A stretch of 32,859 nucleotides of DNA, taken from Acetobacteraceae bacterium. GTDB lineage: Bacteria > Pseudomonadota > Alphaproteobacteria > Acetobacterales > Acetobacteraceae. The notes under the pieces are model-generated. The model was not told the DNA's origin, ran no database searches, and saw nothing but the letters and a program-made list of their open reading frames with translations. The position numbers and the translations under genes were made by a program. Shown piece by piece: positions 25,301 through 31,633 of the stretch. The stretch is taken from assembly GCA_027482245.1 (NCBI GenBank), contig JAIXWG010000017.1, positions 1-32,859 on the forward strand, read 5' to 3'. How positions within the stretch are numbered: position 1 is the first letter of the stretch; each line of letters begins with the position of its first letter.

Positions 25301-26626
25301 GGTGGCGAAGGCGCCTTCGCCGAAGGTGAAGCCGGCCAGGTTGACGGTGAAGACGCTGCCCGGCGGCGCCCCGGTGACGCCGGAGAAATCGATGCGGTCG
25401 ATGCCGGCGCCGCCATCGATCTGGTCCTCGCCGGCGCCATTGGCGATGTAGTCGTCGCCGGCGCCGCCATCGAGCAGCTCATACCCCGTGCCGCCGATCA
25501 GGGTGTCGTTGCCCTCCGCGCCCCGCAGCGTGTCGGCATCGACGCCGCCGAGCAGCACGTCGTCGCCTTCCCCGCCCCAGAGGCTGTCGGCGCTTTCGCC
25601 GCCATCGAGGTTGTCGTTGCCCGCGCCGCCATCGATCGTATCGACATCGAGGCCGCCGCGCAGCGTGTCCTGCCCCGCGCCGCCATCCAGGCTGTCCGCG
25701 CTGGCATCGCCCGAGAGCACGTCGTTCCCATCGCCGCCCAGCAGCGTGTCCGGCGCATCGCCGCCCGAGAGCGTGTCGTCCCCGCCATCGCCGCGCAGCA
25801 CGTCCTGGCTGGCGCCGCCATCCAGCACGTCGTTGCCCGCGCCGCCTTCGAGCGTATCGCCATCGAGGCCGCCGGAGAGCGTATCGGCGCCCTCGCCGCC
25901 GGAGAGGCTGTCCGTGCCCTGTTCGCCGTTCAGCTGGTCCGCGCCGTCGCCGCCATCCAGGACATCGGCATCGTCGCCGCCATTCAGCGCGTCGGCGCCC
26001 GCGCCGCCGGCCAGGCTGTCGGTCCCGGCTTCCCCGTTCAGCAGGTCGGCATCCGCCTGGCCTTCCAGCGTATCGGCGTCCGACCCGCCATTCAGCGTGT
26101 CCGCGCCCGCACCGCCGAAGAGGCGGTCCGTGCCGTCATCGCCATTGACCTGGTCGTCGCCCGCGCCGCCATCCAGGCTGTCCGCGGCGATGCCGCCGGA
26201 TAGAGTGTCCTGCCCATCGGCGCCGTTCAGGCTGTCCGCGCCGGCCTCGCCGAACAGGCGGTCATCGCCGGTGCTGCCATCCAGCGTGTCGTCGGATTCG
26301 CCGCCATAGAGGGTGTCCGCATCCTCCCCGCCGATCATCGAATCGGCACCCTCGCCGCCGAAGAGGCTGTCGGCGCCGGGCCCGCCATAGACGGCATCGT
26401 TGTCGGCGAGGGCGAAGATGGTGTCGGCGCCCTCTCCGCCGACCAGCACGTCATTGCCCTCGTCGCCATGGATGCGGTCGTCGCCGGCGCCGCCATCCAG
26501 CGTATCGTGGCCGCGCAGGCCGAAGAGGGTGTCGGCGCCCGGGCCGGGGGCGCCGCCGGTCACGCCATCGGACTGGTAGGCGGGGGTGGCGACGTCGTCG
26601 CCATCAGCACCGACGATGACGGGCAT
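22373..26626 (-). CDS. Giant RTX-repeat (hemolysin-type calcium-binding) protein, probably type I secreted
   Basis: A 1417-residue acidic protein made almost wholly of RTX nonapeptides of the form GGxGxDxLx, which bind calcium and fold into beta-rolls outside the cell. Repeats fill about residues 30-405, 465-550, 600-820, 866-1205 and 1266-1332. Between them are linkers at 405-460 (DRIDFSGVTG), 555-600 (SADILSYRDAATGAAINLA), 1207-1265 (DIYFVQDATDTIIEQ) and a proline-containing unique segment at 820-865. The last 85 residues (ITDFDPDEDRLVV through LDLDHIELR) resemble the C-terminal secretion module of type I substrates. There is no N-terminal signal peptide and no protease, lipase, adhesin or toxin domain I can see. 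The ATG at 26626 has AGGA upstream. No ABC exporter, HlyD or TolC genes lie nearby, so export would need components encoded elsewhere. A calcium-binding surface-layer or matrix role is inferred. Confidence 0.92.
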   Translation of the reverse strand: MPVIVGADGDDVATPAYQSDGVTGGAPGPGADTLFGLRGHDTLDGGAGDDRIHGDEGNDVLVGGEGADTIFALADNDAVYGGPGADSLFGGEGADSMIGGEDADTLYGGESDDTLDGSTGDDRLFGEAGADSLNGADGQDTLSGGIAADSLDGGAGDDQVNGDDGTDRLFGGAGADTLNGGSDADTLEGQADADLLNGEAGTDSLAGGAGADALNGGDDADVLDGGDGADQLNGEQGTDSLSGGEGADTLSGGLDGDTLEGGAGNDVLDGGASQDVLRGDGGDDTLSGGDAPDTLLGGDGNDVLSGDASADSLDGGAGQDTLRGGLDVDTIDGGAGNDNLDGGESADSLWGGEGDDVLLGGVDADTLRGAEGNDTLIGGTGYELLDGGAGDDYIANGAGEDQIDGGAGIDRIDFSGVTGAPPGSVFTVNLAGFTFGEGAFATGGLANIEKVTGTSYADRLLGNAADNEFQGGAGIDTLFGSGGNDSLFGGADGASLSGGDGDDYLDGGTGAATLRGDAGQDVLQGGTGHDLLDGGAGNDTVAGGAGNDTLGGGDGSADILSYRDAATGAAINLATGSATDGLGGTDSLLGGFEGVYGGDAADTITGSASADSLWGFSGADRIAAGDSADSVFGGDGADSILGGTGDDLLDGGAEADTLLGEAGNDTLLGGAGDVLDGGAGNDVLAATLPGAVSLSGGADDDTLLGGADATLDGGTGHDYLSGGLVLGGGDGEDTLLGLDGSRLDGGGGNDILTGGATLSGGEGDDRLATTIEGAASLSGGAGHDTLTAGLASILDGGMGNDSLTGGATLLGGDGDDTLSGWATLAQVSLSTPPPTSGPPSYLGTTVVLAIAQPSVWQAAAFSHFLSGGAGNDSITGTAGASTLSGGIGNDTLLAYGPNLAQGDAGRDLIRILGGGGATLSGGEGADTLTGGTGASRLIGEAGNDSLTGGTGASALAGGAGQDTLSAGGASLLLGDGGRDVLRDLGTGGATLSGGLAADTITGGTGASLLMGDGGRDVITGGLGADTLQGGGGDDTLTAMGAQYLNGNGGNDLLRNLGGSATTLFGGNGNDVLQAGHREDQLFGGLGDDTLESTAGAAMLDGREGNDSILAGGSVWVVQGGLGDDIIQVTGIGRTVGGGDGNDVIHITGRAGMVDGGAGDDSLHGGDTGAWLSGGAGDDRLTGGVAADTLTGGSGADTLIGGTGNDIYFVQDATDTIIEQPGRGSGDKVVTGADYALGAEVENLALSGYAAANGSGNGLSNIIDGNASHNRLAGLGGDDTIDGAKGDDTLLGNEGQDLLRGGIGADRLEGGTGDDTLWGGLGADTLIGGAGADNFVLEEMSEPTYDRYRSEDPDIITDFDPDEDRLVVVGYDDLADAAAVKGAMVQSGSDIVLTLYSDTIILRGVSLDLLDLDHIELR

Positions 26627-26755
26627 GAAGGGGTCCTGGGTCCGAGGCGCCCGGCGCGGGAAGGCGGCGCGGTGCGGGCGGGAGTATCGGCCGGGTCGGC
26701 CCGGCCGCGCAACGCATCAGCGGGCGAGGGCGCGGCCGCGGGTGCAACCCGGCCT

Positions 26756-27508
26756 TCAGGCCGTGCGGGGGGCGGCGCCCATGGGATGCGCCCAGGCGGG
26801 GGCGGGCAGCGCGGTGGTCGCGGGCGGCGCGTGGTCCGCTTCGGGGGCGGGCAGGCCGGTGGCGGCGAGGATATGCGCCTCCATCGCGGCCTGGAGGTCC
26901 TGGCCCGGCCAGGTGCCGTTGCCGATGCGGCCTTCGGGCGCGACGCCGTCCGGCGCCAGGCCATCGGGCAGGGTGGCGAGGCTGGCGAAGCGCAGCAGCG
27001 TGGCGGCGGGCACGCGCACCGCGGCTTCCGACCGGACCGGGGCGACGAGGGCACCGCCATCCTCGGCGAGGGTCACGGTGACCGCGCCGAAGACGCCGGT
27101 GGCGGTGATGGCTTCGGCCAGGCGGCGGGCCTCCATGCGGGCCGCTTCCTCGAAGGGGCTGCGCAGCAGGGGCGGCAGGTCCCCGGCCGGCATGTCGTTG
27201 GCCTGCCGGCCACGGTCACGCGGGCGGCGGCTGGTGAGGGTGCGGGCGGTGCCGACGGGCAGGGGCACGGTGGCGACGGATTGCAGCATGTCCTCCCGCG
27301 CCATGCGGCCGGGGGCGGCGGCGGCGATGGTGGCGCGTTCGGTCGGGAATAGGACGGCGTGCCCCCAGAAGCAGGCGACCAGGCCCATGCCGCCGAGTGC
27401 GAGCTCGACCGGGAGGGGCAGGTGGGCGAGGGCCATGATGAGGCCGGTCCAGAGACCGACCCCGGTCAGGCCGAGGAGCCAGAAAGCCATCTTGGGCCAT
27501 CCACGCAC
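26756..27508 (-). CDS. Unrecognised two-helix membrane protein upstream of the RTX gene
   Basis: A 250-residue protein I do not recognise. Near the N-terminus are two hydrophobic helices (AFWLLGLTGVGLWTGLIMAL and VELALGGMGLVACFWGHAVL) separated by a few residues, forming a membrane hairpin. The rest is soluble: a basic linker (TSRRPRDRGRQ), an alpha/beta segment (EARRLAEAITATGVFGAVTV) and a proline/alanine-rich C-terminus. I place the start at GTG 27508, because GGAGG (27518-27514 on the minus strand) sits five bases before it. An ATG at 27520 would add four residues but lies over that ribosome-binding site. It is 129 bases upstream of the RTX gene on the same strand, behind a promoter-like region, so a functional link such as regulation or anchoring is possible but unproven. 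Confidence 0.7.
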   Translation of the reverse strand: MRGWPKMAFWLLGLTGVGLWTGLIMALAHLPLPVELALGGMGLVACFWGHAVLFPTERATIAAAAPGRMAREDMLQSVATVPLPVGTARTLTSRRPRDRGRQANDMPAGDLPPLLRSPFEEAARMEARRLAEAITATGVFGAVTVTLAEDGGALVAPVRSEAAVRVPAATLLRFASLATLPDGLAPDGVAPEGRIGNGTWPGQDLQAAMEAHILAATGLPAPEADHAPPATTALPAPAWAHPMGAAPRTA

Positions 27509-27556
27509 GGCAACCTCCATTTGCGCGAACGCGCCAAATCGCGCGTCTTAAGTTAT

Positions 27557-27586
27557 TTTTTAGATGTGCCGCGCGGATGAGGTCAA
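27557..27586 (-). promoter_or_regulatory. Promoter-like element for the membrane protein/RTX unit
   Basis: On the minus strand TTGACC (27586-27581) and TAAAAA (27562-27557) are separated by 18 bases, with the -10 in a rare AT-rich patch about 50 bases before the GTG start at 27508. This fits a sigma70-type promoter. Confidence 0.45.
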
Positions 27587-27597
27587 GCGGAAACGCC

Positions 27598-27618
27598 CGT
27601 TCATACGGAATCGTTCAT
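27598..27618. repeat. Direct 7-base repeats upstream of the -35 element
   Basis: CGTTCAT occurs at 27598-27604 and 27612-27618, a period of 14 bases, ending 11 bases upstream of the putative -35 on the minus strand (where it reads ATGAACG). The spacing suits an activator binding as a tandem dimer; no specific regulator is suggested. Confidence 0.4.
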
Positions 27619-27673
27619 TAATTCTTATTTTTTGTACGTTCTGGCGGCTATGAGAGCCAATTCCTGCCGGTCT

Positions 27674-27725
27674 AGGGTCCGCCCGGACCCTGGCTTGGGG
27701 GGTCCGGGGGGAGCAGCGCTCCCCC
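27674..27725 (-). terminator. Paired hairpins downstream of gltX, REP-like
   Basis: Two adjacent stem-loops lie just beyond the gltX stop: GGGGGAGC (27707-27714) with GCTCCCCC (27718-27725), and AGGGTCC (27674-27680) with GGACCCT (27685-27691). Neither is followed by a T run in the gltX direction. They may terminate or stabilise the gltX message, and their composition resembles the dispersed palindromic elements common in GC-rich alphaproteobacteria. Confidence 0.45.
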
Positions 27726-27735
27726 TGCGTCACCC

Positions 27736-29133
27736 CTACCGGTTCGCCGCCGCCGTGATGCGCAGCAGGCTTTCCGTCCGCCCCAGCGCGACCAGCACGG
27801 AATCGATCGGCGGCGACTGGGTGCTGCCCGTGAGGGCCACGCGGAGCGGCTGCGCCACCTGGCCGAGCTTCACGGCCTTCACCTCCGCATAGTCGCGCAG
27901 CCACTTCTCGAGGTCCTGCTTCTCCCACGGCGCGTCGGCCAGGAATTCGGCGAGGTCCGCGAGCCGCGCGCGGGCCTCGGGCGTCAGCAGGGCGGCGGCC
28001 TTGGCGTCCGGTTCGGGCGCGCCGTCGCCGACGGCGAAGAGGGTGGCGTTGGCCAGATCCTCGATCGTGCGGGCGCGTTCCTTCAGGTCCGGCATCAGGG
28101 CGCGGATGCGGGCCGCGGCGGTGGTGCCGAAATCGATGCCGCGCTTCGTCAGGCGGGCCGTGACCTCATGCAGCAGGCGGTCGTCATCGGCGCCGCGGAG
28201 GTAGACGGCGTTCACATGGGACAGCTTGGCGTAGTCCATGCGGGAGGCGGCGCGCCCGACATCCTTGAGGTCGAAGAGTTCGATCGCGCGGTCGCGGGGG
28301 ACGATCTCCTCATCCCCATGGCCCCAGCCGAGGCGGAGCAGGTAGTTGCAGACGGCTTCCGGCAGCAGCCCCTGGTCGCGGAATTCGAGGGCACCGACCG
28401 CGCCGTGGCGCTTAGACAGCTTGGCGCCGTCCGCCCCATGGATGAGGGGGATGTGGGCGAAGGCTGGGCGGTGCCAGCCCATGGCGTCATAGACCATGCA
28501 CTGCCGGAAGGTGTTGGTCAGGTGGTCGTCGCCGCGGATGACATGGGTGATGCCCATGTCGTGGTCGTCCACCACCACCGCATGCAGGTAGGTGGGCGTG
28601 CCGTCGGAGCGGAGGATGATCATGTCATCCAGCTCCGCATGGTTCACGCGGACATCGCCCTGGACGAGGTCGGGGACCAGCGTCTCGCCGCCCTTGGGCG
28701 CCTTGATGCGGATGGCGGGGGCGACGGAGGGGGCCTGGGACGGGTCCATGCCGATCCAGCGGCTGCCGTCATACTTGAAGGGGCGCTTCTGGGCCTCAGC
28801 CTCGGCGCGCGCGGCGGCGAGTTCGTCCGGCGTGTCATAGGCGAGGTAGGCCTGGCCGCGGGCCAGGAGTTCGCGCGCGACCTCGGCGTGGCGGGCCTCC
28901 CGCGTCGACTGCATCACCGGGGGCTCGTCCGGGGAAAGGCCGAGCCAGGCCAGGCTTTCCAGGATCTGGTCCACGGCCTGCTGGGTGCTGCGGCTTTTGT
29001 CCGTGTCCTCGATCCGCAGCAGGTACTGGCCGCCATGGCGGCGCGCGAAGAGGTAGTTGAAGAGCGCCGTGCGGGCACCGCCGATATGGAGGTAGCCGGT
29101 GGGGGAGGGGGCGAAGCGGGTACGGACCGACAT
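27736..29133 (-). CDS. gltX: Glutamate-tRNA ligase
   Basis: Class I glutamyl-tRNA synthetase (465 residues, family about 470), which charges tRNA with glutamate in the cytoplasm. The HIGH motif reads HIGG at residues 16-19 within RFAPSPTGYLHIGGARTALF, and the KMSKS motif reads KLSKR at 238-242. IEDTDKSRS and the DDH(D/L) substrate segments (VVVDDHDMGITHVIRGDDHL) are also present. Alphaproteobacteria often carry two GltX copies, one misacylating tRNA-Gln for the GatCAB route; the YLHIGG form here suggests the tRNA-Glu enzyme, but that is not certain. The gene stands alone, downstream of the DUF1127 gene and separated from it by a strong hairpin at 29185-29213. Confidence 0.97.
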   Translation of the reverse strand: MSVRTRFAPSPTGYLHIGGARTALFNYLFARRHGGQYLLRIEDTDKSRSTQQAVDQILESLAWLGLSPDEPPVMQSTREARHAEVARELLARGQAYLAYDTPDELAAARAEAEAQKRPFKYDGSRWIGMDPSQAPSVAPAIRIKAPKGGETLVPDLVQGDVRVNHAELDDMIILRSDGTPTYLHAVVVDDHDMGITHVIRGDDHLTNTFRQCMVYDAMGWHRPAFAHIPLIHGADGAKLSKRHGAVGALEFRDQGLLPEAVCNYLLRLGWGHGDEEIVPRDRAIELFDLKDVGRAASRMDYAKLSHVNAVYLRGADDDRLLHEVTARLTKRGIDFGTTAAARIRALMPDLKERARTIEDLANATLFAVGDGAPEPDAKAAALLTPEARARLADLAEFLADAPWEKQDLEKWLRDYAEVKAVKLGQVAQPLRVALTGSTQSPPIDSVLVALGRTESLLRITAAANR

Positions 29134-29184
29134 GGCTTCCAGTTCCGGAGACGGCGGGGCAGGGCCGCTCCGGTAGCGCAGAAC

Positions 29185-29213
29185 GGCGCCCGCCGGAATG
29201 GCCGGCGGGCGCC
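29185..29213 (-). terminator. Strong hairpin after the DUF1127 gene
   Basis: GGCGCCCGCCGG (29185-29196) pairs perfectly over 12 bp with CCGGCGGGCGCC (29202-29213) around a five-base loop. It starts 11 bases after the DUF1127 stop in the minus direction. The following bases (GTTCTGCGCT) lack a T run, so it is either a Rho-assisted terminator or a 3' stabiliser that insulates gltX. Confidence 0.6.
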
Positions 29214-29223
29214 ACGGGCCGCG

Positions 29224-29463
29224 CTACATGGGGCGCGGGCCGAAATCCCAGGGCGCGCGGCTGGCTTCCTGCGACGCGTCCATCCGGGTGATGCCGATAT
29301 CCTTCAGCATGCGGTCGTCCATCTCCGCGAGGTAGCGGCGCGTAGTGACGGCGCGGAGTGCCTGGCCGAGCCAGTCCAGCCAGGTGTTGCCCCCGGCGGC
29401 CTTGCGGGAGGCGGCGCGGCCGCCCTGCCGCAGGGAGCCGGGAGTGATCACGAAGCCGGACAT
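29224..29463 (-). CDS. DUF1127 small protein
   Basis: A 79-residue basic protein with a DUF1127 (YjiS-like) core at about residues 30-68: LDWLGQALRAVTTRRYLAEM followed by DDRMLKDIGITRMDAS, the family's most conserved stretch. Members are small, arginine-rich, and in some alphaproteobacteria affect RNA turnover, phosphate or stress responses; the role here is unknown. The ATG at 29463 has AGAAGGAA nine bases upstream. The gene is divergent from a LysR regulator with 113 bases between them, an arrangement in which the regulator often controls both genes. A strong hairpin follows the stop. Confidence 0.88.
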   Translation of the reverse strand: MSGFVITPGSLRQGGRAASRKAAGGNTWLDWLGQALRAVTTRRYLAEMDDRMLKDIGITRMDASQEASRAPWDFGPRPM

Positions 29464-29551
29464 GGTGGGTGTTCCTTCTGGTGGTGTGTGGTGGCACCGG
29501 AAGGATCGGACACCGGGAAGGATCAGTAAAACGAGTTCTGTTGACGTAGCG

Positions 29552-29568
29552 CATCAGAATTGTTGATG
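29552..29568. promoter_or_regulatory. Putative LysR-type regulator binding site
   Basis: CATCAGAATTGTTGATG contains the classical LTTR layout ATC-N9-GAT (29553-29567) within an imperfect dyad whose outer five bases match perfectly. It ends eight bases before the lysR-type ATG and lies in the divergent region shared with the DUF1127 gene. TTGACG at 29541-29546 just upstream could be the regulator's -35, so binding would fit autorepression. Confidence 0.5.
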
Positions 29569-29576
29569 ATGGCGGC

Positions 29577-30485
29577 ATGGCAGCCCCACCCCCCGGCCTC
29601 GACCCCGATCTGCTCCGCAGCTTCGTGTTCATCGCGGAGGGGGCGTCCTTCACCCGCGCGGCGGAACGCGTGGGACGGACGCAGAGCGCGATTTCCATGC
29701 AGATCCGGCGGCTGGAGGAGATGCTGGGCCATCCCCTGCTGATGCGCACCCCGAAGGGCGTGCAGCCGACGCCGCAGGGCGCCTGGCTGCTGGACCGGGC
29801 ACGGGAGATCCTGGCCCTGAACGACGAGATCATCGGCAATTTCCGGGCGCCGCCGATGGTGGGGACGGTGCGGCTCGGCACGCCCGACGACTACGCGCTG
29901 AACTGGCTGCCGCAGATCCTGGCCCGCTTCGCGGAGACCTATCCGGCGGTGGAGCTGGACGTGACCTGCCTGAACTCCGACGCGCTGGCGGTGCATTTCC
30001 GGGAGGGTCGGCTCGACATGACCCTGATCAGCGAGGGGCAGGAACCCCAGGGCGCGCCGGCGCAGCGGGTGTGGCGAGGGCCGCTGCGCTGGGTCGGCAG
30101 CCCCCGGCACGGGCTGCACCGGCGGGAGCCTCTGCCCCTCGCGCTGTCCCGGCCCGATGCGGCCTGCACCTGGCGGAATGCGGCGCTGAGCGCGCTGCGG
30201 AAGCAGGGGCGCGCGGCGCGGGTGACCTACAACTCCGCGACCCAGACGGGATGCTTCACCGTGGCGCTGGCCGGGCTGGCGCTGACCGTCAGCACGCCGA
30301 CGACCCTGCCCGAGGGCCTGTCCTGGATGGGGGAGGCGGAAGGGCTGCCGCCCCTGCCGGAGATGGGCATTCTGCTGCTGCGTCACGAAGCCGCGATGGG
30401 CGTGCCGGCAGCCGATGCCCTGGCGCGGCACATCGCGGAGGGCTTCGGCCGCGCCGCCGGGACGGGCGTGCCCATCGCGGCGTGA
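29577..30485 (+). CDS. LysR-family transcriptional regulator
   Basis: A 302-residue LTTR. The N-terminal winged helix-turn-helix (residues ~11-70) reads LLRSFVFIAEGASFTRAAER, then VGRTQSAISMQIRRLEEMLG and the wing HPLLMRTPKGVQPTPQG. A linker helix to about 85 and a periplasmic-binding-protein-like effector domain follow (TVRLGTPDDYALNWLPQIL onward). The effector is unknown. The ATG at 29577 matches the family's N-terminus; no strong Shine-Dalgarno is visible. It is divergent from the DUF1127 gene and lies 72 bases upstream of two Bug receptors on the same strand, so either side may be its target. A probable LTTR box lies at 29552-29568. Confidence 0.95.
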   Translation: MAAPPPGLDPDLLRSFVFIAEGASFTRAAERVGRTQSAISMQIRRLEEMLGHPLLMRTPKGVQPTPQGAWLLDRAREILALNDEIIGNFRAPPMVGTVRLGTPDDYALNWLPQILARFAETYPAVELDVTCLNSDALAVHFREGRLDMTLISEGQEPQGAPAQRVWRGPLRWVGSPRHGLHRREPLPLALSRPDAACTWRNAALSALRKQGRAARVTYNSATQTGCFTVALAGLALTVSTPTTLPEGLSWMGEAEGLPPLPEMGILLLRHEAAMGVPAADALARHIAEGFGRAAGTGVPIAA

Positions 30486-30557
30486 GCGATCTTTTCGCAC
30501 CTTGATCGACCGGCCCCGTCGTGCGGCAATACGGGCAAGCGATCAGGGAGAACCAAG

Positions 30558-31535
30558 ATGATGAACCGCCGCCACCTGCTTGTCGCCGCCTCGGTGGGGG
30601 CCGGATTGGCGAGCCCGCGGATCGCGGGCGCGCAGGGTGCCTGGCCGGACCGGCCGATCCGGATCATCATCCCCTTCCCGCCGGGCGGGTCGAACGACAC
30701 CGTCGCGCGCATCCTGCAGCCGAGGATGCAGGAGATCCTGGGCCGGCCGATCGTGGTGGAGAACCGGGCCGGGGCCTCGGGATCGGTCGGCAACGGGGAG
30801 GCCGCGCGGGCGGCGCCGGATGGCTACACCTGGTGCCTGGCGAACGACACGCTGGCCACCAACGACACGCTGATGCAGCTGCCCTACCGCGCGGGGGAGA
30901 GCTTCACCTACTGCACCGTGGTCGGCACCTGCCCCTATGCGCTGGTGACCCACCCGCAGCAGCCCTTCCAGCAGTTCAGCCAGATGGTCGCGGCGGCCAG
31001 GCGGGCGCCGAAGACGCTGAACTACGCGACGACGGGCGTCGGCAGCGGTGCCCATATCGCCACCGTCCTGCTGCAGCAGCGCGGGGGCTTCGAGCTGGAG
31101 CACGTGCCCTATCGCGGCGGCGGCCCGGCCCTGCAGGACAGCCTGGCCGGCCATGTGCCGCTGTTCATGTCGAACATCGTGATCATCCTGCCGCATATCC
31201 GGCAGGGGGCGCTGCGGCCGCTCGGCATCACGCAGAAGACCCGCAGCCGCTTCCTGCCGGATGTCGTGCCCTTCGCCGACCAGGGTTTCCCGGACTTCGA
31301 GGCGCTGACCTACTGGGTGCTGGTGGGGCCGGCGCGCATCCCGGCGCCGATCACGCTGCGCATGCAGCAGGCCGTGGCGCAGGCGCTGCAGGACGCCAAC
31401 GTCCAGGCCCGCATGGCCGACCAGGGCGCCGAGATCGTCGCCAGCACGCCCCAGCAGACCGAGGCCTTCGTCCGGTCCGAGATCGAGAAGTGGGGCAAGG
31501 TCATCCGCGACAACGACATCCGCGCGGATAGCTGA
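30558..31535 (+). CDS. Bug-family solute-binding protein of tripartite tricarboxylate transport
   Basis: A 325-residue periplasmic receptor of the Bug (TctC-like) family, which captures small carboxylates or related ligands for TctAB permeases or for sensing. The signal sequence MNRRHLLVAASVGAGLASP carries a twin-arginine and ends IAGAQ near residue 26, so Tat export is possible. The mature part shows the family pattern WPDRPIRIIIPFPPGGSNDT, VVENRAGASGSVG, AAPDGYTW and VPYRGGGPALQDSLAG. AGGGAGA precedes the ATG. It is followed 98 bases later by a paralogue with the same C-terminal wording (IRADS). No TctA or TctB genes are present, as is usual for orphan Bug genes; the ligand is unknown. Confidence 0.94.
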   Translation: MMNRRHLLVAASVGAGLASPRIAGAQGAWPDRPIRIIIPFPPGGSNDTVARILQPRMQEILGRPIVVENRAGASGSVGNGEAARAAPDGYTWCLANDTLATNDTLMQLPYRAGESFTYCTVVGTCPYALVTHPQQPFQQFSQMVAAARRAPKTLNYATTGVGSGAHIATVLLQQRGGFELEHVPYRGGGPALQDSLAGHVPLFMSNIVIILPHIRQGALRPLGITQKTRSRFLPDVVPFADQGFPDFEALTYWVLVGPARIPAPITLRMQQAVAQALQDANVQARMADQGAEIVASTPQQTEAFVRSEIEKWGKVIRDNDIRADS

Positions 31536-31544
31536 TCGGCCGCC

Positions 31545-31574
31545 GGGCCGCGCCGCGCTTGTGCGGGGCGGCCC
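31545..31574 (+). terminator. Imperfect GC hairpin between the two Bug genes
   Basis: GGGCCGCGCCGC (31545-31556) pairs with GCGGGGCGGCCC (31563-31574) with one mismatch around a six-base loop. There is no T run, so partial termination or stabilisation of the upstream message is as likely as full termination. Confidence 0.35.
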
Positions 31575-31633
31575 CGGATGGCATGGGATCGCGAAAGGGC
31601 CATAGCCCGCCACTTCCGGGAGGAGTCGAGCGC

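Noticed and set aside
22388..26203. Two long plus-strand frames (637 and 575 codons) opposite the RTX gene
   Set aside because: They mirror the RTX repeat periodicity (recurring VVARAAIQ-like units) and are explained entirely by the repeats on the other strand.
22373..26626. CRISPR-like or tandem DNA repeat array
   Set aside because: The strong periodicity is codon-level repetition of RTX nonapeptides in one continuous reading frame; there are no uniform spacers or identical repeats.
31559..31633. Longer start of the second Bug receptor
   Set aside because: It would place 25 residues before a normal twin-arginine signal sequence; AGGAG sits eight bases before the ATG at 31634.
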